Assembly (NCBI GenBank): GCA_002415025.1
Contig: DIBR01000070.1
Location: forward strand, 9,502 to 64,991
Direction: 5' to 3'
From: Spongiibacteraceae bacterium UBA5047
GTDB taxonomy: Bacteria > Pseudomonadota > Gammaproteobacteria > Pseudomonadales > Spongiibacteraceae
DNA length: 55,490 bases
Below the pieces are notes generated by a model that did no database searches, was not told the origin of the DNA, and saw only the letters and a list, made by a program, of their open reading frames with translations. The position numbers and the translations under genes were made by a program. Positions 1 to 7,734 of this stretch are shown piece after piece. Every line of letters starts with the position of its first letter. Within the stretch, counting starts at the first letter, position 1.

Positions 1-23
1 TCTACCAACTGAGCTAAGGCGGA
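1..23 (-). tRNA. tRNA 5' end, probably tRNA-Asn (partial)
   Basis: The reverse complement reads as the first 23 nt of a tRNA: the 5' acceptor strand TCCGCCT, then TA at positions 8-9 and the D-arm TAGCTCAGTTGGTAGA. The anticodon lies outside the window. A T at position 1 and the TCCGC start fit tRNA-Asn of pseudomonads, so Asn is an inference only. A perfect sigma-70-type promoter lies just upstream on the same strand, which supports a real gene start. Confidence 0.8.
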
Positions 24-51
24 TCTGCTCTCTCAATGAGAGAGGCCGCGA

Positions 52-80
52 ATATTAAAGACCTTTGGCGGAGCCGTCAA
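52..80 (-). promoter_or_regulatory. Promoter of the divergent tRNA at the left edge
   Basis: On the minus strand there is a -35 TTGACG (75-80), a 17-bp spacer and a -10 TAATAT (52-57). A GC-rich discriminator (CGCGGCC) follows before the tRNA 5' end about 29 bp downstream of the -10. The GC-rich discriminator is typical of stringently controlled stable-RNA promoters. No sequence resembling a LexA box was found between here and uvrB. Confidence 0.75.
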
Positions 81-183
81 CCGCCCCGGAAGTGATTTTT
101 CTCTCATTGTTTCCATGTGTATGCGAGTTTGGCAGCCATATGTGCTGAGTAGTAACATGGCTCTTTTACTGTTGCAGAAATTC

Positions 184-2208
184 ATGAGTAAGCGCTTTAC
201 CGTATTCTCCAAGTTCAAGCCGGCTGGCGACCAGCCGACGGCGATAGCCCAGTTGGTTGAGGGCATCAATGCGGGCCTGCATTCGCAGACGCTGTTGGGT
301 GTGACCGGCTCCGGCAAGACCTTTACCATTGCCAATGTGATGGAAGCCATTCAGCGCCCGACCATCGTTATGGCACCGAACAAAACGCTGGCCGCCCAGC
401 TCTACGGCGAGTTTAAGGAGTTTTTCCCGAATAACGCCGTCGAATATTTTGTCTCTTACTACGATTACTACCAGCCTGAGGCCTACGTCCCCTCGTCGGA
501 TACGTACATCGAGAAGGATGCTTCGGTAAACGACCATATTGAGCAAATGCGTCTGTCGGCCACCAAAGCCCTGATGGAGCGTGATGATGCCATCGTCGTT
601 GCTACCGTTTCGGCCATTTATGGCCTGGGCGATCCGGAGCAATACTTCAAAATGGTGCTGCATCTGGATCGGGGCGAGCATATTGACCAGCGCAAACTGC
701 TGCGCCGGCTGGCAGAGCTGCAGTACACCCGCAACGATATCGCGTTTTCACGGGCAACCTACCGGGTGCGCGGAGATGTCATTGATATCTTCCCCGCCGA
801 GTCTGAGAAGGACGCGGTTCGGGTCGAGCTGTTCGACGATGAAATTGAAAGTATTACCCTATTTGACCCCCTGACGGGTGAAACGCTGGGCAAGCTTCCG
901 CGCTACACGCTGTTTCCCAAGAGCCACTATGTTACGCCGCGAGAGACTCTGTTGAAGGCAGTGGATTTCATTGAGGAAGAGCTTAAAGAGCGTCTCGAAG
1001 ATTTGCGCAACAACGAAAAACTGCTGGAAGCCCAGCGCCTGGAGCAGCGCACACGCTTTGATATGGAGATGATTCGCGAGCTGGGTTACTGCACCGGCAT
1101 CGAGAACTACTCACGCTACCTGTCGGGGCGCGATCCCGGCGCGCCGCCGCCGACCCTGTTTGACTACCTGCCTCACAATGCGCTGGTCGTGGTAGATGAG
1201 TCTCACGTGGGTATTCCGCAGATAGGCGCGATGTATAAAGGCGACAGGTCGCGCAAGGAAACTCTGGTTGAATATGGCTTCCGCTTGCCATCGGCGCTGG
1301 ATAATCGGCCGCTCAAGTTTGATGAATGGAAGCGCTTGATTCCGCAGGCAATCTTCGTCTCGGCGACGCCTGGTCCTTACGAGGCGGAACACGCCGCACG
1401 GGTAGTGGAGCAGGTGGTCAGACCGACCGGGCTGATAGATCCGGAAGTGGAAATCCGGCCGGCCAGCACACAGGTTGATGATCTGATGTCCGAAATTAGC
1501 CTGCGCACGGCGGCGGGAGAGCGGGTTTTGGTTACCACGCTGACCAAGCGAATGTCAGAGGATCTAACCGAATACTTAAGCGAGCACGGGGTCAAAGTAC
1601 GCTACCTGCATTCCGATATTGAAACGGTTGAGCGGGTGGAAATTATTCGCGACTTGCGCCTGGGTGAGTTTGATGTGCTGGTGGGCATCAACCTGCTTCG
1701 CGAAGGGCTGGATATGCCCGAGGTGTCGCTGGTGGCGATACTGGATGCTGACAAGGAAGGCTTTCTCCGTTCCGAACGCTCACTGATTCAAACCATCGGT
1801 CGTGCCGCGCGAAACCTCAACGGTAAGGCGATTTTGTACGCTGACGTTATGACGGGGTCAATGGAGCGCGCGATTGGGGAGACCGATCGCCGTCGTGAAA
1901 AGCAGATCGCCCACAACAAGGCCAATAATATTACGCCTATTGGCGTGAAGAAGGCCGTGGCCGATATTCTGGAAGGCGCCTTTGCGCCGGGAAGCAAGCG
2001 AGGCCGCAAGGGAGGCGGGCGCAAGGCCGCCGAGCCGGGCGCGAACTACGACCTCGATGTGCGGGATATGAAGCCCGCTGAGGTGTCCAAGCTGCTCAAA
2101 AACCTTGAACAGCAGATGGCCGAACACGCTAAAAACCTTGAGTTTGAGCAGGCTGCACGCGTTCGCGACCGCTTGGCGGATATCAAGCAAAGCCTGTTTG
2201 TGGAATAG
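184..2208 (+). CDS. uvrB: Excinuclease ABC subunit B (UvrB)
   Basis: DNA damage-recognition helicase of the UvrABC nucleotide excision repair complex; it receives DNA from UvrA and recruits UvrC. The 674-aa product matches the usual length (about 673). Visible: Walker A GVTGSGKT at residues 39-46, the strand-separating beta-hairpin region YYDYYQPEAYVP (about 92-103), the DEAD-like VVDESH motif, helicase motif QTIGRAARN, and a C-terminal UVR domain ending in FEQAARVRDRL that contacts UvrC. I chose ATG 184 because it gives the family start MSKRF. An in-frame ATG at 157 and an earlier GTG-type extension are possible. The ribosome-binding site is weak. No LexA operator is apparent upstream, so SOS control is not supported here. 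Confidence 0.97.
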   Translation: MSKRFTVFSKFKPAGDQPTAIAQLVEGINAGLHSQTLLGVTGSGKTFTIANVMEAIQRPTIVMAPNKTLAAQLYGEFKEFFPNNAVEYFVSYYDYYQPEAYVPSSDTYIEKDASVNDHIEQMRLSATKALMERDDAIVVATVSAIYGLGDPEQYFKMVLHLDRGEHIDQRKLLRRLAELQYTRNDIAFSRATYRVRGDVIDIFPAESEKDAVRVELFDDEIESITLFDPLTGETLGKLPRYTLFPKSHYVTPRETLLKAVDFIEEELKERLEDLRNNEKLLEAQRLEQRTRFDMEMIRELGYCTGIENYSRYLSGRDPGAPPPTLFDYLPHNALVVVDESHVGIPQIGAMYKGDRSRKETLVEYGFRLPSALDNRPLKFDEWKRLIPQAIFVSATPGPYEAEHAARVVEQVVRPTGLIDPEVEIRPASTQVDDLMSEISLRTAAGERVLVTTLTKRMSEDLTEYLSEHGVKVRYLHSDIETVERVEIIRDLRLGEFDVLVGINLLREGLDMPEVSLVAILDADKEGFLRSERSLIQTIGRAARNLNGKAILYADVMTGSMERAIGETDRRREKQIAHNKANNITPIGVKKAVADILEGAFAPGSKRGRKGGGRKAAEPGANYDLDVRDMKPAEVSKLLKNLEQQMAEHAKNLEFEQAARVRDRLADIKQSLFVE

Positions 2209-2262
2209 GCGGATGTTCTATACTCGCCGGGGACATTGGTGGGGTGTAAAGGAGAAAGAGTG

Positions 2263-2418
2263 ATGAGCAGGGCTAAATCGGTGGTGTTAGGTGTAATGGT
2301 GGGGCTTGTGTTGGTCGGGTGTTCCAGTGCTCCAAATACACTCAGTCAGGAAGAAGTTGAGCGTGAGAAGGCAAGGTCTGACGCGATGCATAAAGAAATG
2401 GACCGGCAAACTCCGTAA
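2263..2418 (+). CDS. Very small lipoprotein of unknown function
   Basis: A 51-aa product with a lipoprotein signal peptide: MSRAK, a hydrophobic stretch, then lipobox LVGC with Cys20 as the predicted acylated residue. The mature part is about 32 residues, strongly charged (EEVEREKARSD) and probably helical. A good ribosome-binding site (AAAGGAGA) sits 7-12 bases before the ATG; a GTG at 2260 is also possible. It follows uvrB by 54 bp and precedes tRNA-Val. I do not recognise a family. Size and layout resemble small Lpp-like or entericidin-like envelope lipoproteins, but this is only an analogy. Confidence 0.75.
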   Translation: MSRAKSVVLGVMVGLVLVGCSSAPNTLSQEEVEREKARSDAMHKEMDRQTP

Positions 2419-2482
2419 CACGCCGGCGGGGCGATACTTATCTATAGGTGGGGGCTACCTGCGAACTTTGCCTCCAGAGTAG

Positions 2483-2511
2483 TTGTTACAGCGGGCAAGC
2501 TTGGCTATAAT
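2483..2511 (+). promoter_or_regulatory. tRNA-Val promoter
   Basis: The -35 TTGTTA (2483-2488), 17-bp spacer and perfect -10 TATAAT (2506-2511) are followed by a GC-rich discriminator (GCGCGGCC). The tRNA-Val 5' end is 18 bp downstream of the -10. This is a strong stable-RNA promoter likely to respond to ppGpp. Confidence 0.85.
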
Positions 2512-2528
2512 GCGCGGCCTCTTTTTGT

Positions 2529-2605
2529 ACGACCGTAGCTCAGCTGGTTAGAGCACCACCTTGACATGGTGGGGGTCGGTGGTTCGAGTCCACTCGGTCG
2601 TACCA
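2529..2605 (+). tRNA. tRNA-Val (anticodon GAC)
   Basis: A 77-nt cloverleaf with encoded CCA. The acceptor stem ACGACCG pairs perfectly with CGGTCGT. The D arm is GCTC...GAGC, the anticodon stem CCACC/GGTGG encloses loop TTGACAT (anticodon GAC), and the T arm GGTGG-TTCGAGT-CCACT is followed by discriminator A and CCA. The D arm, anticodon arm and T arm closely match the E. coli Val-GAC tRNA as I recall it. Confidence 0.98.
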
Positions 2606-2619
2606 TTATTCTCGAGCGG

Positions 2620-2646
2620 CCCGTCGTATGCCGGGTCGTTTTAGTC
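2620..2646 (+). terminator. Weak hairpin after tRNA-Val, possible terminator
   Basis: GGCCCG and CGGGTC form a 6-bp stem with one G-U pair and are followed by GTTTTAG. The U-tract is short, so the call is tentative. The rest of the 2606-2842 gap is AT-rich (several TATTTATCT-like runs) and probably carries the promoter of the caspase gene. I could not fix -35/-10 elements, although TATTAT at 2784-2789 is a candidate -10. Confidence 0.35.
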
Positions 2647-2842
2647 CATGCCCAGCCTTCCCGGGTTCCCGCGCTTCAATTTCAAGCGTTTTTTTATTTT
2701 ATCTATATTTATCTGCAGCTTAGAGCCGGGTGACGACCTTTCGCCAGCTCAACCTTTGCAATATTTTTGTGTTATTCTTCACATATTATAAATCGATGCC
2801 TCTGAGAGTTTGTGGTTTCGGAGCCTAACTCGGTATAAGACA

Positions 2843-4933
2843 ATGAAAAATGTTAAGTGGTGTGGGGTGGTTCTGTGTGTCGGGTGGCTGCTTGCCGCCC
2901 CGGTGAGCGCGGGTCTGTTTGATACGCTTAAAAGTACGCTATCGGCCGGCGGGTCGTCGGAATCCAAAGAAGAACGCGCGCTCGATCTCTACCGTTCAGG
3001 CAAAAAGAAGTACGAGAAAGGCAACTACGCGGATGCGCGTAATGACTTGTGGAATGCCATAAAGCTCTATTCAAGTGACGGCAATATAAAAATATCGAAA
3101 GATCAGCAGGTTGAGTGGGTTGAAACGCCACGCGGCCTGGAACGCAGAGTCGTGTCAGACTCTACCTCCTACGATTATCAGCCCAATAAATACCTTCGTC
3201 TGGTCGACTTGGAACTGGATAAAATTGCGGCCGATAAAGAACGACGCTGGAAGCAAGATCAGCAAAATGAATTGGCCGCAGAAGAGCGCCGCAAGAAGTT
3301 CTCCAATCCGCCTGTACTGCATATCAGTTACGACTTTATTGACAATAATCGCGACGGCAAACTATCAGCAAAAGAGTCCGGAAAGGTTGTTGTGACCCTT
3401 GAAAATACCGGCGGCTATGCCGGGGCCGGCGTCGAGTTGGAAGTCAAAAGCAGTGACGCTTCATTGTCTCTGGGGTGCTGTGACCAGTCTCGCAAGGTAA
3501 GTGTTGGCGAGATTGCGCCAGGCCAGGCTGTGGTGGAAACCTTTGAAATTATTGCATCGGAAAAGATCGGTAGTGGCCGTGAACATTTGTCATTCGTTGC
3601 AACCGAGCAGGACGGCTTTGGCACGGGTGACGAATCACGACTCGCCATAACGACCCAGGAGTACCTGCCTGCAATATTCGAGCTGGCTGAACAAAAGGTC
3701 AGCCATGTGCGGGGGAATATCTATCAGGTTGACTACATTATTATTAATCGCGGTAAGGGACCGTCGCTCAAGACAGTCGCTCAGGTCCGGCCGGACAACA
3801 ATAATATCTATGTGCTCGACAATACCCGGGTAGAAATCGGGAGGTTGGCCCCAAACGCCAGTCAAGCGGGTTCGTTTACATTCTCCAAAAATAACCGCGT
3901 GAAGGAGGGGGACGCATTACCCTTGTCGGTGCGCGCATTTGACGAATCTGACGACGCAACCCAGAAGGAATTCGCGCTGGCGCTTTCTCTTCCGCAGGGT
4001 GGTGCTTCGCCTGCGCGCTATGCCTCGGGCACCAACCAGTCAAACGTGCCATTGGCCGCACCCGCTGCTGCAATTGCGGTAGAAAATGTTGATGTTGATA
4101 TTCCGGTGGGGAGTGACCGCAAGCCATACGGACGGGCAGTTATTATCGGGAATAGCCGCTATAGCAATCTTGACGACGTTGCGTTTGCGACTAACGACTC
4201 GCGTTCGGTGCGAGCTTACGCCGAAAAAACGCTGGGTTATAAGAGGGTGCTCTACAAAGAAGATCAGGGTTCCTATGATCTGAAGGAAATATTCGGAACG
4301 AAGGATCGTCAGTTTAAAGATGGTACCTTGTACAAAATGGTGTCGCGAGATTCGGAGCGGCAACCCAACCCGCCGGTGTTTATATACTATTCGGGGCATG
4401 GTGCGCCGGGTTTGAGCGATGGCAAGGCCTACATTGTTCCTGTAGATGCCCAAATGAACCGGCTGGATCAGCAGGGCTATCCACTGGAAGACTTGTACGC
4501 AGCAATCAAGTCGCTGCCTACGAACGACGTAACGCTGGTGCTCGACTCCTGCTTTTCAGGCAACTCGGACACGATAGCTGGCGGTCAAGCCAAAGCGCTT
4601 TACAAGGGTGTTAGCCCGGCAGCATTTCGAACCAATTCGCTGAAGCCGGAGAACATTCCTGGTTTGACCATGTTTAGCAGCGCTGCTGCCAGCGAAGTCA
4701 GCTATTGGCACTCCGAGAGCCGTCACGGGTTGTTTACCTACAATTTTCTTCGGGCGTTACGTGGTGCCGCAGACCGCGTAGGTGGAAACAAAGACGGTCA
4801 ACTGAGTGCGAAGGAAATTCAGAACTATGTTGAATACGAAGTTGCGGAATATATAGATGTGACCGGTAAGGGTAGTCGTCAAACTCCGGGCCTCACGGGG
4901 CAGAGCGAAAAAGTTATAGCTAAACTTCAGTAG
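2843..4933 (+). CDS. Secreted caspase-like cysteine peptidase (C14 family) with EF-hand-like motifs
   Basis: A 696-aa protein with a cleavable signal peptide (residues 1-23, ending PVSAG). A Lys/Tyr-rich TPR-like helical segment (about 44-78) follows. A CARDB-like beta-domain region begins near 160 and contains a perfect EF-hand-type loop, DNNRDGKLSAKE (167-178). The C-terminal caspase fold starts at RAVIIGNSRYSNL. The catalytic dyad is visible as YYSGHG (His519) and LVLDSCFSG (Cys570). A second, degenerate calcium-loop-like motif NKDGQLSAKE (N649) lies near the C terminus. Known family role: Arg/Lys- or Asp-directed proteolysis; a periplasmic location is inferred. I use ATG 2843 rather than the upstream TTG 2810 because it places the signal peptide at the N terminus. 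First gene of a six-gene envelope cluster. Substrate unknown. Confidence 0.88.
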   Translation: MKNVKWCGVVLCVGWLLAAPVSAGLFDTLKSTLSAGGSSESKEERALDLYRSGKKKYEKGNYADARNDLWNAIKLYSSDGNIKISKDQQVEWVETPRGLERRVVSDSTSYDYQPNKYLRLVDLELDKIAADKERRWKQDQQNELAAEERRKKFSNPPVLHISYDFIDNNRDGKLSAKESGKVVVTLENTGGYAGAGVELEVKSSDASLSLGCCDQSRKVSVGEIAPGQAVVETFEIIASEKIGSGREHLSFVATEQDGFGTGDESRLAITTQEYLPAIFELAEQKVSHVRGNIYQVDYIIINRGKGPSLKTVAQVRPDNNNIYVLDNTRVEIGRLAPNASQAGSFTFSKNNRVKEGDALPLSVRAFDESDDATQKEFALALSLPQGGASPARYASGTNQSNVPLAAPAAAIAVENVDVDIPVGSDRKPYGRAVIIGNSRYSNLDDVAFATNDSRSVRAYAEKTLGYKRVLYKEDQGSYDLKEIFGTKDRQFKDGTLYKMVSRDSERQPNPPVFIYYSGHGAPGLSDGKAYIVPVDAQMNRLDQQGYPLEDLYAAIKSLPTNDVTLVLDSCFSGNSDTIAGGQAKALYKGVSPAAFRTNSLKPENIPGLTMFSSAAASEVSYWHSESRHGLFTYNFLRALRGAADRVGGNKDGQLSAKEIQNYVEYEVAEYIDVTGKGSRQTPGLTGQSEKVIAKLQ

Positions 4934-4947
4934 AGCGAAGGGTCCGG

Positions 4948-6102
4948 GTGCTGGTATTTATTCGATTCATCATATTGGGCGTTGCTGCGTTTGTCGTTTC
5001 GTGTGGGATGTTACCCGGCGGAGGCGATGACAGCGAGTCAGACGCCGCGGCCGATGAGCGATATCGCTCTTTCTGCATTGATAAAGCGCCGGCAGACTCC
5101 CAATATTTTGTCACGGGAGTGGGTGTCGGCAAGGATGTGATGGCCGCCCGTCAATTTGCTCTGGCCGATATTGCGCAAAAGCTCTCCAGCACTGTTTCAG
5201 TGACAACGGTTGCAACAACCCGCCAACTGGACGACTACGAGTCTGAGTCCTTTGATCAGGATGTCTCTATAAAATCCAATGTGTCGGTTAGCAACGCCGT
5301 AGAGCTTTGTCGTGACGACAGGGCTCCGATCGAGCAGGTATTTGTGGTGTATCAGCTGGACAAGCGGCCGTTGGTGCAAAAAGTATATGCAGATATTCTG
5401 GGTAGCTGGAGCGGTGAGTATGCGGGGGTCGTAAACTTTAAAGGCCCAACAATATTGACCGGTTCCCGCTTTGCGTCAGAGCTGCAATCCAAATTGGTAA
5501 GGGAAGGCAGCGAGCAGGTTCGCACTGTAGTTGTTGATTTGCAGCGCCAGAACAACCGCTGGGTGCTGAGCGTTAATGACGGCGCCACCTACGGAATTGA
5601 TGATCGTTCCTTTCTCTCCTTTATCTCTCCGAATTTCGGTCGTACCGTTAAGGCTCTGGATATTGACATCGCCAGTGGTCAGGCACCCGAGCGTCCCGTC
5701 GAATTTCGTTTTGCCCGCAGCGTGAGGTTGCGCAATGGCGATGACTTTAATTTCCGAATCGCCTCGCGTCGCAATGGCTACCTTTCGCTGTTCAATATCT
5801 ATGAAGACGGTCGCATAGCCAACCTGATCGAGAATCGTCCTGTTTCCGGTCAGGACGTGCTGCATTACCCCGAAGGTGGTTCATTTACTTCCTTGTTGCT
5901 GGAAGACGGGCGTACAACTTACGATATTTATATTGGGGTGCTCACCGAAACTCCGATACTACTCTCCGAATTCGCCAAACTGACCGCCGAGGGAGGCTAC
6001 CTGGCTGGCGATGAACACTATCAGTTTGACCAGTTTTTACGCTGGTTTGATTTTGTCAATCCTATCGGGGTATCCACCCTTGAAGCGCGAACAGAGCCTT
6101 AG
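4948..6102 (+). CDS. LPP20/DUF4384 lipoprotein, caspase-cluster partner
   Basis: A 384-aa predicted outer-membrane or periplasmic lipoprotein with lipobox VVSC (Cys19). The first half resembles LPP20/FlgP-type domains: a YFVTGVGVG strand, then an alanine-rich helix of the AARQFALADIAQKLSS type. Residues about 262-345 match DUF4384 (RLRNGDDFNFRI...GYLSLFNIYEDG). DUF4384 is often found near or fused to caspase-like proteins, which fits the gene just upstream. The GTG start at 4948 has a good ribosome-binding site (GAAGGG) and lies 14 bp after the caspase stop. The 3' end overlaps the next gene by 23 bp, which suggests translational coupling. Role unknown; probably forms an envelope assembly with its neighbours. 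Confidence 0.82.
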   Translation: MLVFIRFIILGVAAFVVSCGMLPGGGDDSESDAAADERYRSFCIDKAPADSQYFVTGVGVGKDVMAARQFALADIAQKLSSTVSVTTVATTRQLDDYESESFDQDVSIKSNVSVSNAVELCRDDRAPIEQVFVVYQLDKRPLVQKVYADILGSWSGEYAGVVNFKGPTILTGSRFASELQSKLVREGSEQVRTVVVDLQRQNNRWVLSVNDGATYGIDDRSFLSFISPNFGRTVKALDIDIASGQAPERPVEFRFARSVRLRNGDDFNFRIASRRNGYLSLFNIYEDGRIANLIENRPVSGQDVLHYPEGGSFTSLLLEDGRTTYDIYIGVLTETPILLSEFAKLTAEGGYLAGDEHYQFDQFLRWFDFVNPIGVSTLEARTEP

Positions 6103-7120
6103 GCTTTTCGTTTGCCTGGCAGCGTTGTTTACTTCGACGGCCTGGGCTGCGCCCTGCTGGCTTTATTCTCCTGTAACAGACTCTCGAGTCGGGTATATCG
6201 GCGTTGCAAGCAATCTGGATGTGAATGGCCAGCTCGCGGTTGCCCACAGCCGGCAAGCGGCATTGCGGCGGGCGCAAGTTGTCCTTGCTCCGCATGAAAG
6301 CCAGAGTCCGCTCACAGACGAGCAACTGGCCTCAAACCACATCTCAATAGCGGGTAAAGACTTCTATTTTTCGCGAGAATTTGAAACCTCGGGTGCTGTA
6401 TTTTCGTATCTGTCTACAGATGCAGATGCCAACGCAAAATGCCCGGCTATTCGCTGCAGCGCAGCCAGATGCGAGCCAAAATGGTTGTGCCGGCAAACGC
6501 GAAGTAACGCCGGAGCTGAGGTGCTCGGCGTGGGGGAGTGGAAAATATCGGCTAAGCAGCAGTGGTTAGATGCTGCAAAATCTGCGGGTGAAATAGCCGC
6601 ATATTGGGGTTTGACAGACGTGAGTTCGGATTATCGGTTACTGCGTGCTAACTCGGCTAAACAGTTTTATAATTTTTTTGAACACAATATCGTTGTGAAT
6701 CCGTATAATTCCAAATTGCCTCATTTGACGCTAAAAAATAGTTGCGTAGACGGGAGCAGGCTTTACCAAAGATGGGTATTTGCCGGAGAAGATCAGCATT
6801 TAGGTGAAAAGCGAGCTGCGGGCGGAGCACTTACAGGCACTTCGCGTGTATCCGGTTACACCTCCCAGGGCAGCTTGCAATCAGTAATTGATTTGGCAAT
6901 TCGTAGAGCTTATGCTGACTTGGCACAAAATAAAAAGGTTACCGTCAGTGCGATACAAAAACAATCGGATGGCGCTCATGTTTCTGGTTATTCACTCGAA
7001 GCTGTGCAGCTCTCCAGCCAATTACGTATTTCCGCGAATATTATTGAACTAGCCGTTACACCTCGTGTGGGTAAGCCACATGTTGTTTCAGTCATACTGC
7101 AGGAAACATTGGCCGATTAG
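6080..7120 (+). CDS. Secreted protein with LPP20-like repeats and a cysteine-rich segment
   Basis: 346 aa from the TTG start at 6080, giving MKREQSLRLFVCLAALFTSTAWA, a classical signal peptide. An in-frame upstream start lacks one. Two segments look like divergent LPP20 modules: YIGVASNL...AVAHSRQAALRRAQ and VLGVGEWK...WLDAAKSAGEIAAY. Between them lies a Cys-rich stretch CPAIRCSAARCEPKWLC with four cysteines in 17 residues, a pattern that suggests disulfides in the periplasm. A third helix-rich region (LAIRRAYADLAQNKKVTV) resembles the LPP20 helix again. It overlaps the previous gene by 23 bp and is 24 bp from the next. I do not recognise a named family for the whole protein. The start is uncertain. 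Confidence 0.72.
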   Translation: MKREQSLRLFVCLAALFTSTAWAAPCWLYSPVTDSRVGYIGVASNLDVNGQLAVAHSRQAALRRAQVVLAPHESQSPLTDEQLASNHISIAGKDFYFSREFETSGAVFSYLSTDADANAKCPAIRCSAARCEPKWLCRQTRSNAGAEVLGVGEWKISAKQQWLDAAKSAGEIAAYWGLTDVSSDYRLLRANSAKQFYNFFEHNIVVNPYNSKLPHLTLKNSCVDGSRLYQRWVFAGEDQHLGEKRAAGGALTGTSRVSGYTSQGSLQSVIDLAIRRAYADLAQNKKVTVSAIQKQSDGAHVSGYSLEAVQLSSQLRISANIIELAVTPRVGKPHVVSVILQETLAD

Positions 7121-7144
7121 GTCGCATAGTAAAGGAGAAGAAAA

Positions 7145-7732
7145 ATGAAAAAGATATTTGCAGCAGCCTCACTTGCGGCGAGTGTATTTATTGTTGGTTG
7201 TTCGAGCACTCCGGAGGAAAGCACTGAATCCAGTAATCAATCGTCGATAATCGACAATCGTCCTGATTGGGTTAAGCTCCCCACAATTGAAGACGGCCTG
7301 GCGAGCACGCAGTGCGTCGGCAAAAAAGGTTCCAGCAGTATTATGCAGGCAAAAGCCACCGCACTGGCGCGTGCTGAAATTGCCCGTCAAATTGAAGTTA
7401 AGGCTACAGCGTTAGATAAAACCTATCAGCGCTTGACGGAAGCTTCTTCTGGTGACTCTTTTGGTTCATCTTTTGAAAGCGTGTCGAAAACAGTGGCGAA
7501 CCAGAATTTGTCCGGTACGCGGGCGGTGAAAGCTGAGTACGTGATGGGAATTGACGGCCAGCCTGAGTATTGCGTTATGGTGACATTGAGCCCTGCATTA
7601 ACAAAAAACCTGTTTGCTGACCTGATGAAAGAGGCCAACGCAAATCTGAGCGGCCAAAACGAAGAAATCCTCTACGAGGAATTTAAGGCTTACAAGGCTC
7701 ACCAAGAGCTGGATCAGCTTACGGCCGAATAA
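7145..7732 (+). CDS. LPP20 family lipoprotein
   Basis: A 195-aa lipoprotein with lipobox IVGC (Cys19). The mature protein starts with a Ser-rich linker, then NRPDWVKLP...QCVGKKGSSS and the LPP20 helix IMQAKATALARAEIARQIEV. Named relatives are LPP20 of Helicobacter and FlgP of Vibrio/Campylobacter, which form outer-membrane-associated rings or disks. A strong ribosome-binding site (AAAGGAGAAG) precedes ATG 7145. No flagellar genes are near, so a flagellar role is not supported. The stop is 2 bp before the transglycosylase start, so the two are likely cotranslated. Confidence 0.85.
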   Translation: MKKIFAAASLAASVFIVGCSSTPEESTESSNQSSIIDNRPDWVKLPTIEDGLASTQCVGKKGSSSIMQAKATALARAEIARQIEVKATALDKTYQRLTEASSGDSFGSSFESVSKTVANQNLSGTRAVKAEYVMGIDGQPEYCVMVTLSPALTKNLFADLMKEANANLSGQNEEILYEEFKAYKAHQELDQLTAE

Positions 7733-7734
7733 CG

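Noticed and set aside
100..190. LexA/SOS box for uvrB
   Set aside because: Looked for CTG-N10-CAG; only the reverse arrangement CAG-N9-CTG is present near 132, so SOS control is not claimed.
7145..7732. FlgP flagellar lipoprotein
   Set aside because: LPP20 similarity alone does not make it flagellar; no flagellar gene is in the window.
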